A stretch of DNA of 64,000 nucleotides from Halorussus halophilus. Lineage in GTDB: Archaea; Halobacteriota; Halobacteria; Halobacteriales; Haladaptataceae. Below, piece after piece: positions 52,106-61,166 of this stretch (position 1 is the first letter of the stretch; each line of letters begins with the position of its first letter). Location: assembly GCF_008831545.1 (NCBI RefSeq), contig NZ_CP044523.1, positions 124,001 through 188,000 of the forward strand. The letters run 5' to 3'. A program made the position numbers and the translations under genes. The notes under the pieces were generated by a model. It saw only the letters and a list, made by a program, of their open reading frames with translations, did not search any database and had not been told where the DNA came from.

Positions 52106-54154
52106 ATGAGTTCCGAGCGGCAGACACTCGCTGTCTTCGACCGTCTGCGGTCGGGGGCAGAACCCCTTTCTACGAGTGAACTCGCGGCGGAACTGAACTG
52201 TCATCGAGACGTGGCTGTCGAGGCACTCGACGAACTGGTCGAGCGCGGCGAGGTGGAGTCGAAGACCATCGGCGACGAGCGGGTCTGGTGGCGCGGTGCC
52301 GACTCGACGCCGACGGACGACGCCACGAACTCGGATTCGGACGCTTCGGCGTCCTTGGCCAGTTCGCAGTTCCGCTCGTTGGTCGCCGAAGTCGAGGAGT
52401 ACGCGATTTTCTTGTTGGACGCCGACGGGACCGTCGTCACGTGGAACAGCGGCGCGAAGCAGATAAAAGGGTACGACGCCGCCGACATAGTCGGCGAACA
52501 CGTCTCGACCTTCTACACCGAAGAGGACAGAACGGCGGGCGTGCCGGAACGAAACCTCGCCCGAGCGCGCGAGACGGGTCGCACCCAGGACGAGGGGTGG
52601 CGCGTGCGGGAAGACGGCACCACGTTCTGGGCCTCCGTCTCGATAACCGCTCGGAGGACCGACGACGGGTCGCTCGAAGGATTCACGAAAGTTACCCGCG
52701 ACATGACTGAGCGCCGCGAGTACGAACAGCAACTGCGCAAGGAGCGCGACCTGACCGAGGAGATACTCAACACGGCACCCGTGGCGCTGTCGGTCCGCAC
52801 CGCAGACGGAACGGTACTCAAGGCCAATCAGCGCGCACAGGAGGTCCTCGGCCTCTCGGAAGCAGAAATCATCGAAGACCCAGACGACATCGACGAATGG
52901 AGTGCCTACGACGCCGACGACGAACCGTTGGACGACCACGAGACGCCGACGGCCCGCGCGCTGGCGACCCACGAACCGGTGTACGACGAGGAGGTAGCTA
53001 TCGAGAAACCGGGCGAGGAACGCCGCTGGTTCTCCGTGAACGCCGCGCCCGTCTTCGACGACGATGGGACGCTCGAACGAGTCGTCAGTGCCTCCGAGGA
53101 AATCACCGACCTCAAAGAGCACGAACGTCAACTCGAACGCCGAAAGCGCGAACTCGAAACCGAACTGAGCGAGGTTCTCGGGCGCATCTCCGACGCCTTC
53201 TACGCGCTGGACGAGGAGTGGCGATTCACGCACGTCAACGAACGCGCCGAGGAGATATTCGGCCGCTCCGAAGACGAGATGCTCGGCGAGGCGTTCTGGG
53301 AAGTGTATCCCGAGAGCACAGACGCCGTCATCTGGGAGCAGTTCCACGAGGCGATGGAGAGCCAAGAGCCGAGGAGTTTCGAGTTCTTCGCCGAGTCGCT
53401 CGACGCGTGGCTCCAGTTCAGCGTCTATCCGTCCGAAACCGGCCTCTCCGTCTACTTCCGCGACGACAGCGAGCGCGTCGAGCGCGAGCAGAAGTTAGAG
53501 CAGTTCGCCAGCATCGTCAGCCACGACCTGCGAAATCCACTCGCTATCGCCGAGATGTACCTCGGGATGGCCAGAGACGGTGGCGACCCGGAACACTTCG
53601 ACGAAATCGACCGGGCACTCGACCGAATGCAGACCATCATCGACAACCTCCTGACGATGGCGCAGGCGGGCGAGAGCATCACCGACACCGAACCCACCGT
53701 TCCCTCGGACGTGGCCGAGGATGCGTGGCAACACGTCGAGACCCACGACGCGACGCTCGACGCCGACGAGACGATGCCGACGGTACTCGCCGACAGAGAC
53801 CGACTCCAGACCGCGTTCGAGAACCTGTTTCGCAACGCTATCGAACACGCCGGAACGGAAGTCGCGGTCCGCGTCGGCACGCTCGAAGCGGAACCGAGCG
53901 GCGATTCGACGGACGCCTCGGTCGGTGGGTTCTACGTCGAAGACGACGGACCGGGCATCGACACAGACCGACCGAACGAGGTGTTCGAATACGGCTACTC
54001 GCCTAACGGTGGGACCGGATTCGGTTTGGCTATCGTCAACGAAGTCGTCGAGGCTCACGGGTGGGAGATTTCCGTGACCGAGTCGGACACCGGCGGTGCC
54101 CGGTTCGAAGTTCGGTACGAGAAAGATGACGGGTGGGACAGTGGCTGGAACTAA
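52106..54154 (+). CDS. Sensor histidine kinase with N-terminal winged helix and three PAS domains
   Basis: A 682-residue kinase. Residues 1-65 form a winged helix: FDRLRSGAEPLSTSELAAELNCHRDVAVEALDELVERGEVESKTIG, W-x-R. A Ser/Asp linker precedes three PAS domains (about 85-210, 215-345, 355-465). HisKA has SIVSHDLRNPLA (phospho-His near 472) and HATPase has FRNAIEHA, DDGPGID and GTGFGLAIVNEV. No membrane segment. The N-terminal DNA-binding-like domain is unusual and could let the kinase bind DNA itself or recruit it to a promoter. No response regulator is adjacent. A small membrane protein converges on it. Confidence 0.9.
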   Translation: MSSERQTLAVFDRLRSGAEPLSTSELAAELNCHRDVAVEALDELVERGEVESKTIGDERVWWRGADSTPTDDATNSDSDASASLASSQFRSLVAEVEEYAIFLLDADGTVVTWNSGAKQIKGYDAADIVGEHVSTFYTEEDRTAGVPERNLARARETGRTQDEGWRVREDGTTFWASVSITARRTDDGSLEGFTKVTRDMTERREYEQQLRKERDLTEEILNTAPVALSVRTADGTVLKANQRAQEVLGLSEAEIIEDPDDIDEWSAYDADDEPLDDHETPTARALATHEPVYDEEVAIEKPGEERRWFSVNAAPVFDDDGTLERVVSASEEITDLKEHERQLERRKRELETELSEVLGRISDAFYALDEEWRFTHVNERAEEIFGRSEDEMLGEAFWEVYPESTDAVIWEQFHEAMESQEPRSFEFFAESLDAWLQFSVYPSETGLSVYFRDDSERVEREQKLEQFASIVSHDLRNPLAIAEMYLGMARDGGDPEHFDEIDRALDRMQTIIDNLLTMAQAGESITDTEPTVPSDVAEDAWQHVETHDATLDADETMPTVLADRDRLQTAFENLFRNAIEHAGTEVAVRVGTLEAEPSGDSTDASVGGFYVEDDGPGIDTDRPNEVFEYGYSPNGGTGFGLAIVNEVVEAHGWEISVTESDTGGARFEVRYEKDDGWDSGWN

Positions 54155-54155
54155 C

Positions 54156-54377
54156 TCAGAAGCCCCACCACGACAACAGCGCCAGTCCGCCAGCGACGAA
54201 GATGAGTAGCGAGACGAACTGGTGCGCTCGTTTCTGCCGCTCGGTAAGCACTCTGTCGTCGCTGACTGCGCCGTCTGCTGAGACCCGATAGCGCGTCATC
54301 GCCTCGGGATTCAGCAGGTTCGGCACGCTGAGGACGACCAACAGGAGGACGACCAGTTCTACGACGAGCGATGGCAT
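54156..54377 (-). CDS. Small membrane protein
   Basis: A 73-residue protein with two membrane segments (about 6-20 and 53-72) and a charged middle (MTRYRVSADGAVSDDRVLTERQKRAHQF). ATG 54377 is the likely start. One base separates its stop from that of the kinase. Function unknown. Confidence 0.72.
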   Translation of the reverse strand: MPSLVVELVVLLLVVLSVPNLLNPEAMTRYRVSADGAVSDDRVLTERQKRAHQFVSLLIFVAGGLALLSWWGF

Positions 54378-54541
54378 ACGACCGCCCGGTCGCACTGCCG
54401 ACACCTAAAGTTCGGGGTGTTCGAACTCCGGGGCCGTTGGAACTCCGGTCGTTCGAACTCGCTGTCGCCCGACTGTCCGACAGTTCGGTGCCGTCCCGGC
54501 AGAACGCACGGCTTTTCCCGCTCGACTTCCGTAGCAGTGGT

Positions 54542-54961
54542 ATGAGCAAGCGCGAGCAGTTTCTGGCGGGCGACCGCGTCGAAGACGTGGCGGTCTTCCT
54601 CGCCGATTCGTTCGTAGACGGCGACGGTGGTCTCGCAAGTCACGGCGAGCAAGTGGAAGACGGCGTCGTCCTCGTCGTGGAGGGTGACCAAGGCCGGAGC
54701 GTCTTCAAGACCGCGACTGGCATGGACGCGATGGGCTTCGCCAAGCAGGCGATGGGAACCGACGGCGACATCGACCACGACCTCGCGGGCGGGACGTGTC
54801 CGGACTGTGGCAGTAGCGAGGTAGAGTTCGTCTTCGCCTTTGCGGAAGAACAGAACGAGGAGGTCGGTGACCTCTACGCCGAGGGCGACGTGATTCACGC
54901 GTATGCCTACTGCGAGTGCGGGACGGCGTACTCCGAGAAGTGGCTCGCAGGCGACGACTAA
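54542..54961 (+). CDS. DUF5807 zinc-binding protein
   Basis: A 139-residue haloarchaeal protein (MSKREQFLAGDRVEDVAVFLADSF), matching DUF5807 as I recall it. It has a C-terminal CPDCGSSEVEF and YCECGTAYSEKW, two pairs that should bind zinc. An Ala at the domain border and acidic composition are normal. No catalytic motif. ATG 54542 is chosen; upstream in-frame sequence lacks family character. Confidence 0.8.
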   Translation: MSKREQFLAGDRVEDVAVFLADSFVDGDGGLASHGEQVEDGVVLVVEGDQGRSVFKTATGMDAMGFAKQAMGTDGDIDHDLAGGTCPDCGSSEVEFVFAFAEEQNEEVGDLYAEGDVIHAYAYCECGTAYSEKWLAGDD

Positions 54962-55125
54962 GGATTGTTTCTGCTTCCGGTGGCGGTTTTCGGGGCGTAT
55001 TCACGGATATTCCCTCGAAATCGCATGCACGACCGCAATTTCGACCACCTCGAAAGCCCCGCGCAGTCCCACCCCTTGGTTTGTGTCGTCGCCGATACGG
55101 TTCCAAGTTCCACCGGCCAGAGCGA

Positions 55126-55133
55126 TTTTTAAA
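55126..55133 (+). promoter_or_regulatory. TATA box of the 94-residue gene
   Basis: TTTTTAAA lies about 21-28 bases before ATG 55154, a leaderless-type promoter. Confidence 0.5.
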
Positions 55134-55153
55134 GCCACGAGCGAACCCGATTC

Positions 55154-55438
55154 ATGAGTAGCGACTACGAGCGGGTTCTCATCTCCGACTGGCACGCCAT
55201 CGTGGACCACCTCCGGCAGTTCTTCGGGACATTCGGAGCGATTTCGGAGAGCGACGACCGTCTCAGCGTCGCCGTCGGAAACGCTGGTTTCTCAGTCACG
55301 AAGGACGGCCGCGTCACTGCCGGGATGCCACTCCACAGCTTCGAAGACGGTGCCGTCGAGGCTCTCTACTTCGACCACGAGCGCGACCGAATCCGAATAG
55401 AGGGTGACGACCGCTCCTACGAGTTCCGTAAGCCGTAG
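55154..55438 (+). CDS. Hypothetical protein
   Basis: A 94-residue, beta-rich acidic protein (MSSDYERVLISDWHAIVDHLRQFFG). It ends one base before a TTG from which the PfkB frame is open. No family is recognised; GC-rich third positions and the promoter support coding. Confidence 0.65.
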   Translation: MSSDYERVLISDWHAIVDHLRQFFGTFGAISESDDRLSVAVGNAGFSVTKDGRVTAGMPLHSFEDGAVEALYFDHERDRIRIEGDDRSYEFRKP

Positions 55439-55471
55439 TTGTCGCAATCGGTTTTACCCCGCAGTTCCTCG

Positions 55472-56437
55472 ATGGGAGCGATGACCGACGCCGACTCGTC
55501 TGCTGTCTCTGCGCCCACCGTCGCCACTGTCGGGAGCGCGGTCGTAGACCGACTGTACGCGCTGTCGAACCTCCCGGAACCGGACGGCGGCGCGTTCGTC
55601 CGCGACGAAGCGACGGCGGTCGGCGGCGTCGCCGCGAACGTGGCTTCGGGTCTCACCCGATTGGGCAGCGACACCGGCATCGTCGCACGCCTCGGTGACG
55701 ACGAGGATGCAAGGAGAGTCCTCCGAGACCTCGAAGACCGCGGCATCGACACCGAGCGAGTTCGCCGCGGATGCGAGGACGAGCGCACCTCCTACACGAT
55801 GGTGCTCCGGAACGACGACGGCGAGCGCATGATAGTCGCTGGCGGCGAGAGCGTCGTCAACCTGCGACTCGACGAAGAGGACTTCGCCTATCTCAGCGAC
55901 GCGGACACTGTCTTCGCCAGCGCGTACGCACCCGACCCGGTCGCTTCCGCGCTCGTCGAGGCCAAAGAAGCGGGTGACCTACCACCGCTCGTCTTCGACC
56001 TCGCTGGCCCGCTCGAAGAACTCGAAAACCGGGGTGCGCGCCCCGAGACTATCGACGCGATGCTCCCTGTCTGTGACCTCTTTCTCGCGAGCGAGGTACC
56101 GATTCAGTCCTACCTCGGGGCAAGCGGGCGCGAGGCCCTCTCCGAACTCCATTCGCGGGGCGTACAGCGGGCCGCCCTGACTCGCGGCGAGGACGGCGCG
56201 CTCTTGCTCGCAGACGGCGAAGTCATCGACGTTCCGGCGTTCGAAATCGACGCCACCGACACGACTGGTGCCGGTGACGCCTTCACCGCGGGGCTACTCG
56301 ACGCGTGGCTTCTGGAGGGAAAATCTCCCGAAACAGCCGGTCTGTTCGCCGCGGCGACAGCCGCACTCAACTGCCGGAACGAGGGCGCACGCGGCGGGTT
56401 ACCGACGCGCGAGGAAGTCGAGCAGTTCCTCGAATAA
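55472..56437 (+). CDS. PfkB-family carbohydrate kinase
   Basis: A 321-residue ribokinase-like enzyme: VGGVAANVASGLTRLGSDTGIVARLGDD (first PfkB signature), and the C-terminal ATDTTGAGDAFTAG signature with the catalytic Asp. Phosphorylates a sugar or nucleoside; archaeal relatives include ribose-1-phosphate, fructose and nucleoside kinases. Start may be ATG 55472 or ATG 55481; the frame is open to TTG 55439. It abuts the BtpA gene tail to tail without any spacer. BtpA-like proteins often pair with PfkB kinases, suggesting a common sugar pathway. Confidence 0.9.
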   Translation: MGAMTDADSSAVSAPTVATVGSAVVDRLYALSNLPEPDGGAFVRDEATAVGGVAANVASGLTRLGSDTGIVARLGDDEDARRVLRDLEDRGIDTERVRRGCEDERTSYTMVLRNDDGERMIVAGGESVVNLRLDEEDFAYLSDADTVFASAYAPDPVASALVEAKEAGDLPPLVFDLAGPLEELENRGARPETIDAMLPVCDLFLASEVPIQSYLGASGREALSELHSRGVQRAALTRGEDGALLLADGEVIDVPAFEIDATDTTGAGDAFTAGLLDAWLLEGKSPETAGLFAAATAALNCRNEGARGGLPTREEVEQFLE

Positions 56438-57241
56438 CTATTCTCCGCCCGCGGCCGCGACCAACGCCTCGACTCGCTCTTCGCTGACCGGATTCGTCGT
56501 CTCGCCGCCTTCCTTCAGTGCGGTGCCGACGACGACGCCATCCGCGGTATCCAGCAAGTCTGCGACGTTCTCGGTCGTCGTGCCACTGCCGACGAAGACT
56601 GGCGCGTCGATGCCTGCTTCGTCGCGGGCCGCCACAGCGGCCTCCAACTGACTCGCGTCTACTGCGTGGCCCGTGCCGACGCCGCTGACGACTACGCCGT
56701 CTGCGAGGCCGCGTTGCACTGGCTCTGCGACTGCTTCGGCGTCGAGCGGTCGGTCGGCCAAAGGTGCAGAATGTTTCACGTCCAAGTCCGCGAGAACCGC
56801 AACGTCTGCACCTAATCGCTCGCGCAGGCGAATCGTCTCGTGTGCCTCGCCCTCCACGATTCCTTGGTCGGTGACGCGTGCGCCACTGTGGACGTTGACC
56901 CGAACGAAGTCGGCATCGACCGCAGAAGCAACGGAGAGAGCGGCTTCGGCGTCGTTCCGCAGGACGTTGACGCCCATTGGAAGGGAGACTTCGTCTCGAA
57001 TCTCGCTCGCCACGCGAGTCATCGAGGCGACCACGTGCTTCGGCACGTCGTCGGGGTAGAACGGCGCGTCCCCGAAGTTCTCTATCATCAGTGCGTCTAC
57101 GCCACCAGATTCGAGCCGGCGAGCGTCTCGCAGTGCGGCGTCACGTACCGCGTCGAAGTCGCCGTCGAACTTCGGCGCTCCCGGTAGTGGCCTGAGGTGG
57201 ACCATGCCGACGATGGGGTTCTCGGCGTCGATAGGATTCAT
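56438..57241 (-). CDS. BtpA/SgcQ family protein
   Basis: A 267-residue TIM-barrel protein with VGMVHLRPLPGAP at the start and GVVVSGVGTGHAVD, GSGTTTENVADLLDTADGVVVGTALK near the end. The family includes BtpA, linked to photosystem I stability, and SgcQ; a role in nucleoside/ribose metabolism is discussed for archaea. Convergent with the PfkB gene with no spacer between stops. Confidence 0.9.
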   Translation of the reverse strand: MNPIDAENPIVGMVHLRPLPGAPKFDGDFDAVRDAALRDARRLESGGVDALMIENFGDAPFYPDDVPKHVVASMTRVASEIRDEVSLPMGVNVLRNDAEAALSVASAVDADFVRVNVHSGARVTDQGIVEGEAHETIRLRERLGADVAVLADLDVKHSAPLADRPLDAEAVAEPVQRGLADGVVVSGVGTGHAVDASQLEAAVAARDEAGIDAPVFVGSGTTTENVADLLDTADGVVVGTALKEGGETTNPVSEERVEALVAAAGGE

Positions 57242-57341
57242 ACGTGAGAATTGTGGACTCGTGGGGTAGTCGTTTCGTTAGCGCTTCGTAGATTTGACTT
57301 CGTATCGGCACCGATTTATGGGTCTTTCATCGTCTTTTCGT

Positions 57342-57536
57342 ATGGACCACAAGGATTTCGTGGTCGTCGCCGTCGCGGTGGTCTTCGGGATGGCTGGGGC
57401 GGGCGTGGCGGGCGAGGTTGGGTTCGCTGGCGGTGTCGTCGCTGGTGCCGGAATCGCGGCGACGTGGGCACACGCGACTGACCGCGCGAAGCATCTCGAA
57501 GAGCGCGTCGAGGAATTGGAGACCGAACAGGAATAG
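57342..57536 (+). CDS. Small membrane protein with coiled-coil end
   Basis: A 64-residue protein: a Gly/Ala/Val-rich membrane region (about 5-40), then a charged helix DRAKHLEERVEELETEQE, a coiled coil. TATA-like GATTTATGGG at 57310-57319 fits the ATG at 57342. Convergent with the DHH gene, four bases apart. Confidence 0.68.
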   Translation: MDHKDFVVVAVAVVFGMAGAGVAGEVGFAGGVVAGAGIAATWAHATDRAKHLEERVEELETEQE

Positions 57537-57540
57537 CAGG

Positions 57541-58680
57541 TTACTCTTCGTTCTCGGCGGCTTCTGCGTCTGCTTCTTCCGATTCTGTCGCTCCCTCTCC
57601 TTCTTCCTCCTCTTCCTCACGCGCCAACGACCAGAACGCCTCGACAATCAACTGCTGAGCCACGGCACCGCGGGTCGTCCAGTGGTTCGCGTAGTCCAGC
57701 ATGTCGTCGTAGATGCGGGGCTTACAGCCAGCGGCCTTCGGGTGGCCGCCGCCGTTGACCTGTGCGGCGACTTCGTGACACCGTTCGAACTCGTCGGTGC
57801 CGCGAATCGAGGCACTGCCGGAGGGCTTGACGACGACTGCGGCGTCGGTACCCTGCTGGCGCAGTTCCTCGGCGACCTCGTTCTGCGAACAGCGGCCGTA
57901 CGTGACGCCGACCGTCCACGGGCCGATATCTTCTATTTCCGCTCGGGCGACCGCTTTCTCGATGAGCGCGTCCTTCTCGACGCGCTGTTCGGCGAGGAAC
58001 TCCTCGATGTCTTCGGGGAGGTTCGCGCCGTGTTCGGCGACGGCCTCGATGTACTCCTCGGGGTCCGACCAGTAGGAGAAGTCCGCGAGGTCGTCGGAGC
58101 GTTCGTCTTCGCGGAGCCAGAGGTCGTGGTCGCGGGTGACGACTGCGAGTTCTTCGAGGTAGTCGGGGAAGTCGTAGTCGAGCGAGCGAACCGCCACGTC
58201 GGCGGTACACTCCTCTTCGCTGTCGCCGACGACGAGGTCCACGCCAGCGTCGCGGACGCTCTCGGCGACTTCGTCGTCCCACTGGTGGTGGTCGAACCAG
58301 CGCACCTCGCTGGCTTCCTCGACCAGCACGGCGAGTTCGTCGCCGACGGTCTCGTAGTCGTCGGGGCAGAGGTCGCAGATGAAGACCGTCGCGCCGGGTT
58401 CGCTGTAGGCGACGACGCGTTCGAGCGCGTCTGCGAGGTCGTGCGGTCCGGCGTCGATGAGTGCGGCCTCGCCGTACACCTCACGAATCAGTGCTGTGCA
58501 AGCAAGCCCGTCGGCGTCGGGGTCGGCCACGACGGCCACGTCCGCGCCGGTCAGTGCTTCTTCTGCTTCGGCGTCTTCGACCTCCTCCTCGATAGAGTCC
58601 GGGATGAAAAAGCCCTCGCCGGGCAGGATAGATTTCCGTTCGAGAGAGAGATTGTCGTCGTCGATGACCCAGTCTTTCAT
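57541..58680 (-). CDS. DHH family phosphoesterase
   Basis: A 379-residue DHH/DHHA1 protein: the metal motifs DPDADG (about 53-58), DLCPDD and FDHHQWDD, and the C-terminal GGGHPKAAG substrate motif. Family members are RecJ-like exonucleases, oligoribonucleases and cyclic-dinucleotide phosphodiesterases. The lack of an OB or RecJ extension suggests a small-substrate or short-oligonucleotide activity. The C-terminus is a Glu-rich tail, commonly seen in haloarchaeal members. Confidence 0.9.
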   Translation of the reverse strand: MKDWVIDDDNLSLERKSILPGEGFFIPDSIEEEVEDAEAEEALTGADVAVVADPDADGLACTALIREVYGEAALIDAGPHDLADALERVVAYSEPGATVFICDLCPDDYETVGDELAVLVEEASEVRWFDHHQWDDEVAESVRDAGVDLVVGDSEEECTADVAVRSLDYDFPDYLEELAVVTRDHDLWLREDERSDDLADFSYWSDPEEYIEAVAEHGANLPEDIEEFLAEQRVEKDALIEKAVARAEIEDIGPWTVGVTYGRCSQNEVAEELRQQGTDAAVVVKPSGSASIRGTDEFERCHEVAAQVNGGGHPKAAGCKPRIYDDMLDYANHWTTRGAVAQQLIVEAFWSLAREEEEEEGEGATESEEADAEAAENEE

Positions 58681-58734
58681 ACTGGTGACTGGTGGTCGCG
58701 GGCAAAGAAGCCCGTGGTTGTCGGTTTGGACCGC

Positions 58735-59166
58735 TTAGCCCTCGTCGTTCAGTTGCCGAACCGTCAACACCGGTACGGGACACGTCCGAACGACGCGCTC
58801 GGCGACGCTTCCGATGAGGAATCGGTTCTCGCCGTGGCGGCCTCTGGTCCCCGTGGCGACCATGTCGGCCTCTGCCTCGCGGGCGTACTCGCAGATTTCG
58901 CCCGCCGGGTGGCCCTCCCGCACCGCGGTGACGATTTCGCGGTCGGCGTGGGTTCGGACCTCGTCCAGTGCTTTGTCGGCCTGTCCTTCCAAGGCTTCGT
59001 GAAAGTCGTCGCGCAGCGTCTCGGGCGACGACTCGACTTCTCCTTCGTCCACGACGTACAGCGCGTGTACGGCGGCGTCGAACCGACTGGCGAGGTCGAG
59101 CGCGACCTGTACGGCGCGGGTGACGCTCTCCGAGCCGTCGGTGGCGATGACGACGGTATCTATCAT
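58735..59166 (-). CDS. Universal stress protein UspA
   Basis: A 143-residue UspA domain: MIDTVVIATDGSESVTRAV at the start, and the ATP-binding GTRGRHGENRFLIGSVAERVV. ATG 59166 is the family start. Divergent from the following hypothetical gene. Confidence 0.92.
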   Translation of the reverse strand: MIDTVVIATDGSESVTRAVQVALDLASRFDAAVHALYVVDEGEVESSPETLRDDFHEALEGQADKALDEVRTHADREIVTAVREGHPAGEICEYAREAEADMVATGTRGRHGENRFLIGSVAERVVRTCPVPVLTVRQLNDEG

Positions 59167-59249
59167 GTGCAACCGTTCTGCGGGACGGGTCTTAAACGTC
59201 GGTGGGCCGTCGGCGCGAGTCTTATTTTCTCGGCTCCGTACTCCCAACT

Positions 59250-59681
59250 ATGAACGACCGCGACGGTTCTCGTGCGGACCTCGTCCCCTTGGCTTTGGCG
59301 AGCGACGGACGGGGCACTCCCGTCAAGGTGAGTCTGATACCACGTGAACGAAAGCGGCGACTCGACCTACACCACGACTTCGACCCGACGGAAGCCTTCG
59401 CCGAACTGGACGACGTTCGCGGCACCGAGGTCTGTTACGATACGTCCGAGAGAGTCGCCATTCCGTTCGAAACCGAGATTCCCGACGAAACTATTGTTCC
59501 GCACGGGGCAGTCACCGTCCGCCACGAGGTCTGGTTCCCCGAACCCAAGTCCATCGTCGCTTTCGAGGTCGGCATTCCGCCAGAGACGCCAGAATCCGTG
59601 CGCGAGGAGTTGCCCGATTCCTACGAGGGCGTCCCGCTTCGATACGTCGAACGACCGCCGCCTGACCCGACGCCGTTGTGA
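59250..59681 (+). CDS. Hypothetical protein
   Basis: A 143-residue acidic protein (MNDRDGSRADLVPLALASDG). Sequence PFETEIPDETIVPHGAVTVRHEVWFPEPKS looks beta-rich; no motif recognised. It lies between two UspA genes reading outwards. Codon use supports coding. Confidence 0.68.
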   Translation: MNDRDGSRADLVPLALASDGRGTPVKVSLIPRERKRRLDLHHDFDPTEAFAELDDVRGTEVCYDTSERVAIPFETEIPDETIVPHGAVTVRHEVWFPEPKSIVAFEVGIPPETPESVREELPDSYEGVPLRYVERPPPDPTPL

Positions 59682-59779
59682 GTTTCACCTGACTTCGAAT
59701 ACACCGGTCAAGAGCGTCCGGGTCTCAATCGCCGCTCCGTGAACGAAGTTTTTTGGCCGCCCCCTTCGCAGATACTGCC

Positions 59780-60235
59780 ATGACCGAACCACCGCTCGAA
59801 GTCGAGACGGTACTCGTTCCGGTGGATGGCAGCGACGAGTCAGTCGCCGCCGTCGAGTACGCCGCCGCTATCGCCGAACAGTACGGCGCGTCGGTCCACG
59901 CGATGTACGTTCTCGGCGAGGACATCGTCCACGGACTCGAAACCGGCGGGATTCCCGACGAGGAAATTCGCTCCGAGACCGAGGCGTTCATCGACACCGT
60001 GCGAGACATCGCGGACCGCTACGGCGTGGGCGTGACGAACTCGAACGCCTACGGTTTCTCGACCACCAGCAAGTTGCAACACCCCGGTACGGTGGTGTTG
60101 GACACTGCCGAACACGTCGATGCGGACTTCCTCGTAATTCCGCGCGAACCGCTCACCGGCGAACCGGGCGAGATTTTGGAGAAAGCCGCCGAGTACGTAC
60201 TGTTGTACGCGAGTCAACCCGTGCTGTCGGTGTAG
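59780..60235 (+). CDS. UspA-like protein without ATP motif
   Basis: A 151-residue Usp-fold protein: VETVLVPVDGSDESVAAVEYAAAIAEQYGA at the start. The usual C-terminal ATP loop is missing: REPLTGEPGEILEKAAEYVL replaces G-x2-G-x9-G-S/T. It thus belongs to the non-nucleotide-binding type. ATG 59780 chosen. Convergent with the SHOCT gene, no gap. Confidence 0.85.
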   Translation: MTEPPLEVETVLVPVDGSDESVAAVEYAAAIAEQYGASVHAMYVLGEDIVHGLETGGIPDEEIRSETEAFIDTVRDIADRYGVGVTNSNAYGFSTTSKLQHPGTVVLDTAEHVDADFLVIPREPLTGEPGEILEKAAEYVLLYASQPVLSV

Positions 60236-60772
60236 CTAGTTTCGCTCTTTCTGGCGACCCGCGTTCTTCGATTCGTACCGACGCTCTTCGCTCGCTCGTG
60301 ACGCGACTTCGTCCACGTGGAGCAGATTCTCGACGCGCTCGTCGAGTTCCTTCTCGGAGATATCTCCCGCGGCGTACTGGCGCTTGAGGTTGGCTACTGC
60401 GTCCTCGGAGTCAGAACTGGCGAACGACTGGATGGTTCCGGTGTCGAAGGAGTCGCTTGCGCTGTGCGTTCCTGCTTTCATGTACGCCCGTGGTGACTCG
60501 ACGTTCCCGATGAGCGAGAGGTAGACCGGCCAGAGTGTGACGATGGCGAGCAGTCCGGCCGCGAGTCCGAAGCCTGCCGCGAGCGGTGCGAGAAAGAACC
60601 AGAGGCCAGCCATCGCGGAAGTGACTATCGCCGCGATGAAGAGTGCGGTAGCACTCGCGGTCCCTACGCAGGCGGCGAGGATGAGACGGCCGAGCGTGCC
60701 GTCAGGCGTGTAGTGTTCGATGAGTCTGTGCCACCGGCGCGTGCTCGACTCGCTGGAGGGACTCCCGACCAT
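60236..60772 (-). CDS. Membrane protein with C-terminal SHOCT-like domain
   Basis: A 178-residue protein with two membrane segments (about 30-58 and 62-90) and a C-terminal short helical hairpin VANLKRQYAAGDISEKELDERVENLL, the SHOCT motif (K-x-L/Y-x-G-x-I-T/S-E-x-E-F/L). SHOCT domains occur at ends of membrane and stress proteins. ATG 60772 is preferred over the longer in-frame frame, which is AT-rich and unlike a signal. Confidence 0.85.
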   Translation of the reverse strand: MVGSPSSESSTRRWHRLIEHYTPDGTLGRLILAACVGTASATALFIAAIVTSAMAGLWFFLAPLAAGFGLAAGLLAIVTLWPVYLSLIGNVESPRAYMKAGTHSASDSFDTGTIQSFASSDSEDAVANLKRQYAAGDISEKELDERVENLLHVDEVASRASEERRYESKNAGRQKERN

Positions 60773-61166
60773 GCGCGATGGTGGAAGGAAGTGTAAAAAA
60801 TACTTATGAATGGCTGTTGTCGCGCTTCTGAGTGATTCTGTGCGTGGCCATGTGGTGTGGTCGGAGAGATACTGAAACAGAGAAAAGGCTCGTCGGAGCT
60901 TGCGCCGACGGTGGGAGCAGAACGAATCTGTTGGGGAGGTGTGTGGCTGATACAGTGCTGTGCGGTGCGGTCTTCTCGGTTTCGGGAGTAGATTGCCCGA
61001 AAACGGATTCACTTACTGTATTCGCGATTTCAGTTCGAAAACGGATTTACTCGCGGTGTGTGCGTTTCAGGTCGGATTCACTCACGAGGTGTAGTGGCTC
61101 AGCCACAGCTACCACGCAGAACTCGCTAGCAACCGTCCCGAAAACTTCTCGAAAACAGTCACAGAC
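60773..61166. repeat. Intergenic region with dispersed and local repeats
   Basis: Segment 60921-60977 (ACGAATCTGTTGGGGAGG..., ending TGCGGTGCGGTCTT) matches the right arm of the 41381-41435 repeat with few changes. It is followed by three imperfect copies of CGAAAACGGATTYACT or CGGATTCACT (60998-61013, 61036-61051, 61073-61083), spaced 38 and 31 bases. No gene with coding character is visible. Confidence 0.65.

Noticed and set aside
60998-61083. Possible CRISPR-like spacing of the 38/31-base repeats
   Set aside because: Only three imperfect short units with unequal spacing, no leader and no cas gene.
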